64,000 nucleotides of DNA from Thiomicrorhabdus sp. Milos-T2 (GTDB lineage Bacteria > Pseudomonadota > Gammaproteobacteria > Thiomicrospirales > Thiomicrospiraceae). The position numbers were made by a program, and so were the translations under genes. Below are positions 54,764 through 63,701 of the stretch, in pieces. The stretch covers positions 1,510,917 to 1,574,916 of the forward strand of contig NZ_KL370891.1 in assembly GCF_000702325.1 (NCBI RefSeq), written 5' to 3'. The notes beneath the pieces were generated by a model that saw only the letters and a list, made by a program, of their open reading frames with translations, had not been told where the DNA came from and did not search any database. The first letter of the stretch is position 1. Each line of letters starts with the position of its first letter.

Positions 54764-56083
54764 GTGAACACTGCACATTCGGCAAAACCTAACCAGCAAA
54801 CATCAAAAATAAAACAAGCTAAAAATGTACTCTACGCTCAAGCTGGTGGAGTAACCGCTGTTATTAATGTCAGTGCTGCTGCGGTGATTGAAACCGTACA
54901 AAAACACCCTGAGACATTTGGCAAAACTTATGCGGCAGTCAATGGCATAAAAGGCGTTTTAGAAGAAGAATTCATAGATTTAACGGATATTAGCGAAGCA
55001 ACAATCGCCCAGCTTAAATATCAGCCTGGAGCGGCTTTTAAAGCGTGCCGTTTTGACCTTGACCCGTTAGAGCACAACCCAGCACAATATCAACGCGTGT
55101 TAGAAGTCTTTAAAACTTACGAGATTGGTTACTTTTTTTACAATGGTGGTAATGGCTCAATGGTTACGGCTCAAAAAGTCGCTGATTATTGTTCTCAAAA
55201 TGGTCACCCAATGACCTGTGTCGGTGTAGCTAAAACCATAGATAATGATCTCGACTTTTCTCACTGTAGTCCAGGTTTTGGTAGTGCAGCTAAATACTTA
55301 GCCACTAGCTTTCTAAATGCAACCCTAGATGTAATTTCTATGCATCAAACCTCCTCTAAATTTTTTGTGATTGAAGCCATGGGACGAAATACAGGTTGGC
55401 TAACCATTGCAGCAGGCCTGGCTAAAGATGTGGTTAAAGATTTACCCATTATTATTTTGCCGGCTGAACGCCCGTTTAATGAAGCTGCCTTTTTTGAAAA
55501 GCTTGATGAGTTAATTGCCTCTAAAGGTTACTGTGTATGTGCTGTTTCGGAAGGTTTAGTTAGAGAAAATGGAGATTACATTTCTATTGCTGGCATTGAG
55601 CACACACACGAACGCGATTATGTCCAGTTAGGCGGCGTTGCGGCGACTTTATCGCACATGGTTGGTAAACACCTAAACAGTAAAACTCACTACGCTATTC
55701 CAGACTACTGCCAACGTTCGGCTAGTCACATGGTTTCAAAAACAGATTGGCAGCTAGCCTATGATGCAGGTAAGGAAGCTGTTTATGCAGCCATTAGAGG
55801 TGAGCATGGTGTTTTGCCTGTTGTAAAACTAACGTCTTCAAATCCGTTTTCTTATGAGTTTAAGACTGTAGAATTAAATATTGTTGCCGATTTAGAGAAA
55901 CATGTTCCAGACAATTTTTTAACAGAAGATGGTATGGATATTACCGAAGAGGCACTCGATTATTTACGCCCACTCATTCAAGGCGAACACGGCGCACCTT
56001 TTAAAAACGGATTACCAAATATATCGCCTATTCACTTTACACCCGTTGCAAAACAGCTTGCTGAATTTTGGGCTATTAAGTAG
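54764..56083 (+). CDS. pfp: PPi-type 6-phosphofructokinase
   Basis: 439 residues from a GTG start with AAGGAA upstream. It has the NGGNGSMVTA loop, the AKTIDNDL motif in which Lys marks the pyrophosphate-dependent enzymes, and MGRNTGWL. It would interconvert fructose 6-phosphate and fructose 1,6-bisphosphate with PPi, working in both directions. Such enzymes are frequent in autotrophic and methylotrophic proteobacteria. The second Gly-Asn (GGNGS in place of GGDDS) is worth noting. Single gene. Confidence 0.88.
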   Translation: MNTAHSAKPNQQTSKIKQAKNVLYAQAGGVTAVINVSAAAVIETVQKHPETFGKTYAAVNGIKGVLEEEFIDLTDISEATIAQLKYQPGAAFKACRFDLDPLEHNPAQYQRVLEVFKTYEIGYFFYNGGNGSMVTAQKVADYCSQNGHPMTCVGVAKTIDNDLDFSHCSPGFGSAAKYLATSFLNATLDVISMHQTSSKFFVIEAMGRNTGWLTIAAGLAKDVVKDLPIIILPAERPFNEAAFFEKLDELIASKGYCVCAVSEGLVRENGDYISIAGIEHTHERDYVQLGGVAATLSHMVGKHLNSKTHYAIPDYCQRSASHMVSKTDWQLAYDAGKEAVYAAIRGEHGVLPVVKLTSSNPFSYEFKTVELNIVADLEKHVPDNFLTEDGMDITEEALDYLRPLIQGEHGAPFKNGLPNISPIHFTPVAKQLAEFWAIK

Positions 56084-56164
56084 AAAACTTATAAAGCGAC
56101 AAACTTAGTAATTAGCGATAAATTTTAGTTAGATTGGAAAACCTGATTTTTTAAACCATCAGCT

Positions 56165-59086
56165 TTAAAAGTTGGTAATAAACTCAGGCACAGCATCACT
56201 AGGAATAGGCTTAGAGTAAAAGTACCCTTGAATATTATAACAGTGGTTTTTTAACAAAAAATCACGTTGTTCTATTGTTTCTACGCCTTCAGCAATAACA
56301 TCAAAACCTAAATTTTCAGCCATGGTAATGATTGTTTTAGTAATAGCTTTATCGTCCTCATCCTCTGGTAAATCTCTTATAAATGATTGGTCTATTTTTA
56401 ACTTACTTACCGGTAGGCGCTTTAAATAGGCCAGTGAAGAATAACCGGTTCCAAAGTCATCAATAGCCATTCTAATCCCCAATTTATCAACCTTAACAAG
56501 CACATTTTTTGCATCATCCAAATTGGTCATAATATCGCTTTCTGTCACTTCTAAAGCAATCCATTCAGGCTTACATTTTGTTTCTGCTAAACAACCTTCA
56601 ACAAACTCAATAAATCCAGGATGTTGAATCTGTTTTGCGGCTAAATTAATCCATACCGTTCCAGGGTTTATTCCTCGAGAATGCCAATGAACCACTTGCT
56701 TCATGGCCATTTTCATCACTTGTCGATCCAATTCAACAATCATTCCTGTTGACTCTGCTAAAGGAATAAACTTGTTTGGCGCAACTAAACCTAAAGAAGG
56801 ATGTTGCCACCTAACTAAAGCTTCTAGCCCAGTTATTGAATGATTTTCTGCATTAATTTGAGGCTGGTAATATAAAATAAATTCATCATTTTGAATTGCT
56901 TGCCTAAGACTCGCTTGCATGGCCACATGCTCAAACGCTCTTTGTGTCATATCCTCAGTATAAAACTGAACATTATTCCTACCTTGTTCTTTGGCTTTAT
57001 ACATCGCAGAATCAGCACATTTTAGTAATTCATCTACTGTCTGTGCATCTTTAGGGTACATACTCACCCCAATACTACTTGAAAGGTAAAAGACTTGTCC
57101 GTCTGCTTCAATAGCTTCTTTTGAAACTTCAATAATCTTCTCCGCAAATAGAGATAAATCTTCTTCGGATTCGATTTCCTCGACTAGAATGGTAAATTCA
57201 TCGCCACCTAATCTAGCTAAAGTATCTGAATCTCTAATTGAATTTTGAAGCTTCTTGGCAATTTTAGTTAATACCACATCGCCTATATCATGCCCCATGG
57301 CATCATTTATCTGTTTAAACTGATCTAGGTCGATAAACAAAAGACCAAAACTCAAATGGTGGCGTTTAGAGTATTTAATCGCATGATCTAATCTATCTTT
57401 AATTAGTAAGCGATTTGGAAGACCGGTTAAGGCATCATGATGAGCCTGGTGATGTAGTATATTTTGCTGTTCAATTAAGGTTTCTTGAATTTGTTTTCTT
57501 TCAGTAATATCTTCATAGGTTCCTAAAAGCCCAATCACCTCTCCCTCTAAATTTTTTAAAGGAACTTTAGATGTCGATAATATAATTTTTTCGCCATGCT
57601 TATTTGTTTGAGACTCTTCAAAATATAACTTAGGAACTTCACTCGTCATAACTGACATGTCATCCTTTCTATAAGCCTCTGCATCCTTTTCAGCCCAGGT
57701 TTGTTCAAAATCTGTTTTACCTATTAACTGACTACTATCGGTTATTTGGGCATCATCTAGAAATAGCTTATTGGCCCCCAAATATCGTCCCTCTAGATTC
57801 TTCCAAAAAATTCGTACCGGCATACTGTCAATGATATTTTGAAGCAAGTTAAACTGATCTTTTAACGCCATTTCTGCTTGCTTTAATTCAGATATATCCG
57901 CATCAAAAATTGCATAGCATTTTCTATTGTTATAAGTAATTCTTTGCAGCGATGCATATACGGGATAAGTGGTGCCATCCTTTCTTTTGTGCATTGAAAC
58001 ATTACTAATTGTATCTAACTCAGTTCCTGCTAATGCTTTAAGTTGCTTAACATGATCTTTTGTCAGTAATGGATTTAAATCGTAAACAGACAAACTCAAA
58101 ATTTCTTCATTAGTATATCCAGTGCACAAACTTGCACTTTCATTTGCATAGACATAATTATCCGTATCAAGGTCAACGATATAGAGTTCTTGATGCGTTT
58201 TTTTCAAAATAGTAGCAAGTTCATCATTTTGGTTTTGTAATGCAACTCTACTGGTTACATCCATACTAGAACCAATCACCTTAACCGGTTGATGATTTTG
58301 GTCATAAACCGCTTGACCAAAAATCTCAACGGTAATATTAGGTAAGTTTTTGCGAGTAATATCGATAATGACATGTTGACGTTCACCTGTCCTTATCGCT
58401 GATTCAATTTTACTTTTAACCTTAGTCGCATCAGATTCTGTTAACCGAGAATAAAAATCATCCATATTAGGGACATGCTCTGAATCCTCTCCATAAATCT
58501 TATACATCTCTTCAGACCAGCTCACTGCACCAGATAGTAAATCTATCTCCCAGCTACCTATTTGGGCGACTTGTTGAGTTTCTTTTAAAACAGACTCTTT
58601 ATGGGTTAATAATCGATTTTTGGTAATTAATTCTTGCGAGGTTTTTTGAAGTTTTAAAATCGTTTCTTCAGGTGTATCAATTTCAACGAAAATAATCAGA
58701 TGAAATTCACCAATAGCAAAACGGTCTGTATGAGAAGTTACTTGAAACCATTTTTCAACGCCATCTCCACACATAATTCTGGCTGGAATACCGAGTAAAT
58801 CCTGCTTATTTTCTCGTGCAATATTAAGGGCATTAAACCATTCTTGAGAAATAAATTTTTCATATGACTCATCAGGATAGGCTTTTTTGAACCAAACCCT
58901 ATCCGTAGGAATATCTTCAACCTCATAACCTAAACTTTTAGTAAAAGCAGGGTTAACATAGACGATCTCATCGTATTCCTGATTTTGATCATCTATTTGC
59001 GTACGATTCAATGTGATAGGATTTGGGAAAAGACTTAATAAGTTAATTAGCGTGTCATAATCTAATTGATTTATCTTTGAATTCAT
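56165..59086 (-). CDS. multi-PAS GGDEF-EAL c-di-GMP protein
   Basis: 973 residues with no membrane helix, so cytoplasmic. Several PAS/PAC units cover about residues 1-540 (YVNPAFTKSLGY, then SWSEEMYKIYGEDSEHVPN, YVYANESASLCTGYT and GANKLFLDDAQI). GGDEF is intact (LGGDEF) with RxxD (RDSD). EAL is intact (LEALVRWQHP, EVTESDIM, IDDFGTGYSS). A dual-function enzyme is possible. Its second copy-type in the window is the membrane protein at 49076. Single gene. Confidence 0.92.
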   Translation of the reverse strand: MNSKINQLDYDTLINLLSLFPNPITLNRTQIDDQNQEYDEIVYVNPAFTKSLGYEVEDIPTDRVWFKKAYPDESYEKFISQEWFNALNIARENKQDLLGIPARIMCGDGVEKWFQVTSHTDRFAIGEFHLIIFVEIDTPEETILKLQKTSQELITKNRLLTHKESVLKETQQVAQIGSWEIDLLSGAVSWSEEMYKIYGEDSEHVPNMDDFYSRLTESDATKVKSKIESAIRTGERQHVIIDITRKNLPNITVEIFGQAVYDQNHQPVKVIGSSMDVTSRVALQNQNDELATILKKTHQELYIVDLDTDNYVYANESASLCTGYTNEEILSLSVYDLNPLLTKDHVKQLKALAGTELDTISNVSMHKRKDGTTYPVYASLQRITYNNRKCYAIFDADISELKQAEMALKDQFNLLQNIIDSMPVRIFWKNLEGRYLGANKLFLDDAQITDSSQLIGKTDFEQTWAEKDAEAYRKDDMSVMTSEVPKLYFEESQTNKHGEKIILSTSKVPLKNLEGEVIGLLGTYEDITERKQIQETLIEQQNILHHQAHHDALTGLPNRLLIKDRLDHAIKYSKRHHLSFGLLFIDLDQFKQINDAMGHDIGDVVLTKIAKKLQNSIRDSDTLARLGGDEFTILVEEIESEEDLSLFAEKIIEVSKEAIEADGQVFYLSSSIGVSMYPKDAQTVDELLKCADSAMYKAKEQGRNNVQFYTEDMTQRAFEHVAMQASLRQAIQNDEFILYYQPQINAENHSITGLEALVRWQHPSLGLVAPNKFIPLAESTGMIVELDRQVMKMAMKQVVHWHSRGINPGTVWINLAAKQIQHPGFIEFVEGCLAETKCKPEWIALEVTESDIMTNLDDAKNVLVKVDKLGIRMAIDDFGTGYSSLAYLKRLPVSKLKIDQSFIRDLPEDEDDKAITKTIITMAENLGFDVIAEGVETIEQRDFLLKNHCYNIQGYFYSKPIPSDAVPEFITNF

Positions 59087-59259
59087 CGAAATTAACCACT
59101 AACAGAAAATTTTAGTAATTGCACTTATTTACTTGAAAGCGCGTATTGAAATAAGTATACATTTTACTCATAAAAAACCAATTACTATTTGTAATGTAGT
59201 TTTTAAAATAATATTCGCTATATCGCGATAACACCTGAAAAATAAATTTGAGTAAAAAA

Positions 59260-59452
59260 GAGCCTTGCACGAGGTAGTTGCACGAATAAAAATGATAAAA
59301 AACCAGCTGATTTTTGTTAAAAATTGCCAATAGCTAGATATTGACTAGATTTTTTCCTAAATCAGGCAATTATTATCACATTTACTTATCACATTTACTT
59401 ATCACATTTATTACCACCTTCTCTTTCGCACCTCACTTCGTGCAAGGCTCTC
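59260..59452. repeat. diverged GAGCC-type miniature element with internal tandem repeat
   Basis: The ends are GAGCCTTGCACGAGG and its inverse TTCGTGCAAGGCTCTC, a variant of the GAGACC family. It contains TTATCACATTTAC repeated three times (59373-59411, period 13). It occupies much of the gene-free space 59087-59517; the rest is AT-rich. Confidence 0.7.
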
Positions 59453-59463
59453 ATAAAAAAATT

Positions 59464-59497
59464 AAAAAAAAAGCTCGCATATAGCGAGCTTTTTTTA
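59464..59497. terminator. rho-independent terminator
   Basis: AAAAAAGCTCGC, a five-base loop, GCGAGCTTTTTTT. Perfect arms with an A-run and T-run, serving the minus-strand lipoprotein gene that ends at 59518. Confidence 0.92.
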
Positions 59498-59517
59498 GGT
59501 TAGATATTAACTAACGT

Positions 59518-60087
59518 TTAGTGAAAGCTTTTGAACTTAGCAATTAAGTCAGTAGGCTTTTTCTTTTTATTGTGTTTGTTTAAAACAAAAACAACTGTCT
59601 CACCTTTTGGACCAGCACCGATGTCTGTAAACATGAAAACAGGCTCGCCAATTTTACGAACGAAGTCCATGTCAGCTTTGTTGTCAAATACATAAATTCT
59701 ATTATTTGCGTACATTTCACCGTAGAAATCATCGTAGCTTGCTTTACCATCCCAAAGCATAGCTGCTGGAGTGTTTGCACCTTTTTTCTTATCTGCTTTA
59801 GGTAAACCAAATACAACTGTTTCACCATTTGGACCAGCACCAATACGAGTCAATCTAAAAGAAGTCTCGCCTACTGCTTTATATCCTTTAAAAGTAGGTA
59901 GGTCGTAAAAGATATTAATACGCCCTTCATCATGAGACTCAAATAAAGTAATTGAAGTCTTTGCAACTTCTGAAGTACTCATTGCAGCAGGCTTAGATTC
60001 AGCCTGCTTAGTTTCTGTTGCATTACAAGCCGTTAGGGCCATTGAAGCAGTTAAAGTCGTTGCTGCAAATATAGAGAATAAACGCAT
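59518..60087 (-). CDS. lipoprotein with internal duplication
   Basis: 189 residues. The lipobox LTAC (Cys20) follows a typical leader. The mature protein contains two copies of a unit of about 70 residues, each with a (R/T)(I/D)IGAGPxGETVVFxL motif (about 87-103 and 155-172), preceded by a YDLPTFKGYKAVGE or YVFDNKADMDFVRKIGE type strand. No family recognised. It probably sits in the outer or inner membrane facing the periplasm. Single gene, ended by the strong terminator downstream. Confidence 0.75.
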   Translation of the reverse strand: MRLFSIFAATTLTASMALTACNATETKQAESKPAAMSTSEVAKTSITLFESHDEGRINIFYDLPTFKGYKAVGETSFRLTRIGAGPNGETVVFGLPKADKKKGANTPAAMLWDGKASYDDFYGEMYANNRIYVFDNKADMDFVRKIGEPVFMFTDIGAGPKGETVVFVLNKHNKKKKPTDLIAKFKSFH

Positions 60088-60266
60088 AATACCTTCCTAA
60101 ATATAATTCTAATAAATGTTATTTGCTTAGATAATTTGTAGATATCACTTGAAAAGTAAATTAACAAGCTAATCACCAATAAAACCTAAGCAAACTCAAA
60201 ACTTGTGATTATTCTAAAAAAGCTTTTTAAAACTTAAGTAACAAATAGATGACAGTTTTATGACTT

Positions 60267-60278
60267 ACCAGGCCTGGT
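60267..60278. repeat. ACCAGGCCTGGT palindrome (intergenic)
   Basis: A perfect copy upstream of the lipoprotein gene, in the 60088-60672 gene-free stretch. That stretch is otherwise AT-rich and holds the miniature element at 60388-60625. Confidence 0.9.
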
Positions 60279-60387
60279 AGGTTTATAAAGAAACATATTA
60301 TGGGTAATTTATTATCAACACCTATCAAAAAATTGCCTACATGAGAGCTTTACTGCTAAAAGTCTATTAAATACGCTAAAATACAAT

Positions 60388-60625
60388 GAGATATTCGCAC
60401 GAGTGGGTACGAAAGAAAAATGTGGTAAAAACTATCTGATTTAGGTAAAAAATGCAGCTTATAGCTACTAATAACTAGTAATAGCTCATAATATCTAGCT
60501 ATTGGTAAGTTATCGCCCAACGTAAGTGCCTTTGGAGTACACCAACAATCGGGCGGTTTTTTTACCCTCAAGGGGCACCTAGAACCATTTTTATTCGTGC
60601 AACAACCGTCTCGTGCAATAATCTA
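60388..60625. repeat. diverged long-form miniature element
   Basis: Worn ends (GAGATATTCGCACGAG; TCTCGTGCAATAATCT). It keeps the long-form inserts: ATCGCCCAACGTAAGTGCC and TTACCCTCAAGGGGCACCTAG. This shows that the inserts are old parts of the long subfamily and not unique to one copy. Confidence 0.7.
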
Positions 60626-60672
60626 TCATAAACAACCAATTATCTACCCATTATCGATACAAAGGACAATTC

Positions 60673-61512
60673 ATGCTTGTTACTCACTCTGGCCGTTTTC
60701 ATGCCGACGAAGTTTTTGCCATATCAATGGTGCTTATGGTTGAAGATCGAGAGATTACTCGCACTAGAGACGAGGAAATTATTAAACAAGCCGATATCGT
60801 TTTAGATGTAGGCGCTGAATACAATCCAGAAACCTTACGCTTTGATCATCATCAAAATAGTTTTACTGAAGAGCGTACAAACGGTATTCCTTATGCCACT
60901 GCAGGTTTAATTTGGCGCCACTATGCTAAACGCATCTTTAATCTAAAAGGTTTAAAAGGTGATTATGAAGTCAACTTTGCAACACAGTGGGTAGATGACA
61001 AACTGATTGCAGATATTGATGCTGTTGATAACGGTCTATATCAAGAAGACCCTCGCCCTTCTGTGTCACTTTTAATTGCAATGATGAATGAAAGTTCTGA
61101 TGAACCTGAAAAACAAGAAATCGCCTTTAATAAAGCCTTAGAATTTACCCATGACACTTTGGAGAACTTCATTAATGCCGCTATCAAAGAAGCTGAAGTG
61201 TTGGTTGAATTAGAAGAATATGCAAAGACGGTTGAAAATGGAATTTTAGTACTGGATAAAAACCTGCCTTTTAAAGACTTTATTCGCTCTCACCCTGAAA
61301 TTAAGAGAGTCGTTTATCCAAGAAATGAAGAACAATTTGGTGTTTACTGCAATAGCCAAATAAATCATCTGCCAGAACGTTTTAGAGGCTTAAGAGATTC
61401 AGAGCTGAATGAAGTAAGTGGATTAAAAGATACTATCTTTTGCCACAAATCTGGATTTATGGCGGTAACTCTAAGTTTAGAAAGTGCTCTATTTTTAGCC
61501 AATAGCAACTAA
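60673..61512 (+). CDS. MYG1-family (UPF0160) metal-dependent protein
   Basis: 279 residues with the family motifs HSGRFHADEVFAI, DVGAEYNPE, RFDHHQNSF and AVDNG, the DHH-type metal ligands of MYG1 proteins. Eukaryotic MYG1 is reported to be a nuclease; bacterial members are uncharacterised. GATACAAAGGA precedes the ATG. The IS110 element inserted 57 bases after its stop. Confidence 0.88.
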   Translation: MLVTHSGRFHADEVFAISMVLMVEDREITRTRDEEIIKQADIVLDVGAEYNPETLRFDHHQNSFTEERTNGIPYATAGLIWRHYAKRIFNLKGLKGDYEVNFATQWVDDKLIADIDAVDNGLYQEDPRPSVSLLIAMMNESSDEPEKQEIAFNKALEFTHDTLENFINAAIKEAEVLVELEEYAKTVENGILVLDKNLPFKDFIRSHPEIKRVVYPRNEEQFGVYCNSQINHLPERFRGLRDSELNEVSGLKDTIFCHKSGFMAVTLSLESALFLANSN

Positions 61513-61591
61513 TTACTAGAGACTCGTCAATTATCAAGAAATTGAACACTCACAAAATAAAACTACCAGATACCGTGTTTGATTTTCATAG

Positions 61592-62542
61592 TCAAGCACC
61601 AATCTTATATTCTGGATCAAAGGGTTTACCACTCTTCAGAATAGCATAAACCAGATGAATTAATTTGCGCATTACCGCGGCAACTATCTTCTTACCTGCA
61701 ACCCCTCTTTTTCTCAGATTGTCTGCAAAGGATTTTAAGACAGGGTTGTATGCAATACTATTTACCGCAGGCATGTAGAGACACTTCCTTAAATTTGCAT
61801 TGCCCATTTTTGAAAGCGATGAGCGATTTAAACTACTACCCGATTGCTGTATTTGTGGAACAAGACCAGAGTAACAGGCTAAGGCCTTTGCATTATCAAA
61901 ACGATAAATGTCTTTGATATGAGTGATGAGTTCAATCGCTGTTTTTTCACCCAGTCCTTTAATGGACTTTAATAATGCCATCTGCTTAGCCAATTCAACA
62001 TCCTGTTGAACGCAGCCTTTCATTTGGGATTGAATCTTTTCAATCTGCTTTTCTAACTGTTTAATCTGAGCTATTTGAATTTTCTGTACTTCAATTTCTG
62101 TCGAACTTTGCATTTGGTTTTTAATGCGGGTTTTTGTTTGAATTAACAAGGATTGAAGTGCTGAGAACTCTTGTAGCTTAGCGATAATCGGACTGTCAGG
62201 CTGCCAAGGTTTGAGTTTGTGTACTTCACAAAAATCTGCGATGAGCTTAGCATCTTCACTGTCGGTTTTAACACGCTTTAGTTTGGATTGTGCATGATGT
62301 TTGATTTTAAATGGGTTGATCACATACACAGGGTATTCTTGTTCGTAAAGATGCAATGCGAGGCCTAAATAGTATTTCCCGGTGGCTTCCATCGCGATGT
62401 GTGGAGAATCAAAAAGGCTCATCCATTTGATAAACTTTTTAAACCCCGCTGGGGTGTTATTAAAAGTGACACTTTGCTTTTGAGTTGAAACCGCTACGTC
62501 AAAGGTGTCTTTGCTGATGTCTATGCCGATGTATATTTTCAT
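61592..62542 (-). CDS. IS110-family transposase (recombinase)
   Basis: 316 residues. The N-terminal DEDD (RuvC-like) domain starts IYIGIDISKDTFDVAV, with MEATGKY and the VKTDSEDAKLIADF block. A coiled coil (about 125-180) leads to the C-terminal Transposase_20 domain with SGLVPQIQQSGSS, which includes the expected catalytic serine. Full length, no frameshift. Members cut at a CT core using a bridge RNA. Confidence 0.93.
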   Translation of the reverse strand: MKIYIGIDISKDTFDVAVSTQKQSVTFNNTPAGFKKFIKWMSLFDSPHIAMEATGKYYLGLALHLYEQEYPVYVINPFKIKHHAQSKLKRVKTDSEDAKLIADFCEVHKLKPWQPDSPIIAKLQEFSALQSLLIQTKTRIKNQMQSSTEIEVQKIQIAQIKQLEKQIEKIQSQMKGCVQQDVELAKQMALLKSIKGLGEKTAIELITHIKDIYRFDNAKALACYSGLVPQIQQSGSSLNRSSLSKMGNANLRKCLYMPAVNSIAYNPVLKSFADNLRKRGVAGKKIVAAVMRKLIHLVYAILKSGKPFDPEYKIGA

Positions 62543-62589
62543 GTTCGAAATACCTATTTTATGCTAGGATTTAATTTCGTTTAGTAAGT

Positions 62590-62800
62590 TCACACTATGG
62601 CTATACTAACCTTATGAATACAGGCTAGGAGTCTTGTCCTGCCTAAGATACCGTTCAGTTTATAGTGTGTGGGGATAAAGGTCTTAATCTGATAACCTGG
62701 ATCACTCTGGGTGTCATTGGCCTGGTAGCAAGATCTCTTTATCCCTTTACTAAGCGTCCTTAATAAATTCTCCACTTCTGGAGAACACTTTCAACATATA
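62590..62800 (-). ncRNA. candidate bridge RNA of the IS110 element
   Basis: Read on the minus strand, three stem-loops appear in the known order. A 5' hairpin TTCTCCA-GAAG-TGGAGAA is at 62768-62785. A target loop closed by GGGATAAAG/CTTTATCCC (62672-62745) carries CTACCAGGCC (62719-62728) and CCAGG (62696-62700), which match the insertion target. A donor loop closed by CACACTAT/ATAGTGTG (62591-62669) carries ACGGTATCTTA (62644-62654), identical to the element's joined ends, and ATAAG (62611-62615), complementary to its left end. Exact RNA ends are not known. Confidence 0.8.
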
Positions 62801-62813
62801 AGGCCTGGTAGTT

Positions 62814-63680
62814 TTAATGTTTTCTCGTAATTAAATAACCACCCAGTAATATCGGTAAAACCCCTATCACTTGCGACCAACTCGGCACTTCTTGCAGAAC
62901 GATGTAGGCTAGTCCCATCGTCATCAATGGCGCAAACGCATAAAGAGCGTTAACTTTAGTGATTGGTAATAGGTGAATTGCTTCTACCCATAATATTTTT
63001 GCTACAAAAAAAACTAAAAAACCCGTCAACAGTAACCAAGGCCATTGCAACTGAATTTGCTGCCAAGTTGGTGAATCTTCAAATAAGTAGGCCAGAAGAA
63101 ATAAAAATGGTAAAGCGATGACAGAACGTACAAGAAGAATAGTCTCTGCTGAAACCTGAGCACGAGACTTTTTTTGGTAAGCGTTAGCAATTGGAGCAAT
63201 CATTGCCGCAAGCAAAACTAATAAGTCACCGATATTAACCTGCCAAGTACCACGAAATAAAACCAATAATGCACCCACCGTCATTAATACCGCACCAACC
63301 GAATGTTGACGATTTAAAGACTCACCCTGATTTTTACCTAAGAATAGATAACTGAATAGAATTTGCAAAAACAGAATAATGGCAACATTAGTTGCCGAAG
63401 TATATTGTAAACCAATAAAGGTAAGCGCAAATAGTGAGGTAATGTATAGACTGGTTAAAGCAAGGTTTTTATAAGCTGAACGTTGCCGAATTTCATACTG
63501 TTTACCTCTTACCAACCAATATACGAATAAAAAGAATACAGCAATTGATAAGCTATAAAAATAAGCATGTAACCCTCCTAGCGCCGCAACACTAAAAAAT
63601 GCAAAAATCGGAAACCATGCTTCAATTAACGTCAAACTTAAAGCGTAGAATTCTCCTCTTTTATCATTGTTAGAGGTCAT
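62814..63680 (-). CDS. EamA/DMT-family transporter
   Basis: 288 residues with ten hydrophobic helices in two EamA halves; the second half includes LLTGFLVFFVAKILWVEAI and FAPLMTMGLAYIVLQEVPSW. A probable metabolite exporter of unknown substrate. The IS110 element lies 11 bases after its stop codon, so the insertion may have removed the original terminator. Confidence 0.88.
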   Translation of the reverse strand: MTSNNDKRGEFYALSLTLIEAWFPIFAFFSVAALGGLHAYFYSLSIAVFFLFVYWLVRGKQYEIRQRSAYKNLALTSLYITSLFALTFIGLQYTSATNVAIILFLQILFSYLFLGKNQGESLNRQHSVGAVLMTVGALLVLFRGTWQVNIGDLLVLLAAMIAPIANAYQKKSRAQVSAETILLVRSVIALPFLFLLAYLFEDSPTWQQIQLQWPWLLLTGFLVFFVAKILWVEAIHLLPITKVNALYAFAPLMTMGLAYIVLQEVPSWSQVIGVLPILLGGYLITRKH

Positions 63681-63701
63681 TGGTAGTGAGCTTTTCTAAA
63701 T

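Larger units (their letters stand above)
61570..62800 (-). mobile_element. IS110-family insertion sequence inside an ACCAGGCCTGGT site
   Basis: Left flank AAAACTACCAG ends at 61569 and right flank AGGCCTGGTAGTTTT starts at 62801. Joining them with one shared AG (CT on the transposase strand) rebuilds ACCAGGCCTGGT within a 24-base palindrome. The element is about 1.23 kb: a long non-coding left end (62543-62800), the transposase, and a right end of only about 22 bases. No terminal inverted repeats are seen, as is normal for IS110. All parts look intact. Confidence 0.85.

Noticed and set aside
59373-59411. Three direct repeats of 13 bases, considered as a CRISPR fragment
   Set aside because: Units are contiguous with no spacers and lie inside a miniature element.
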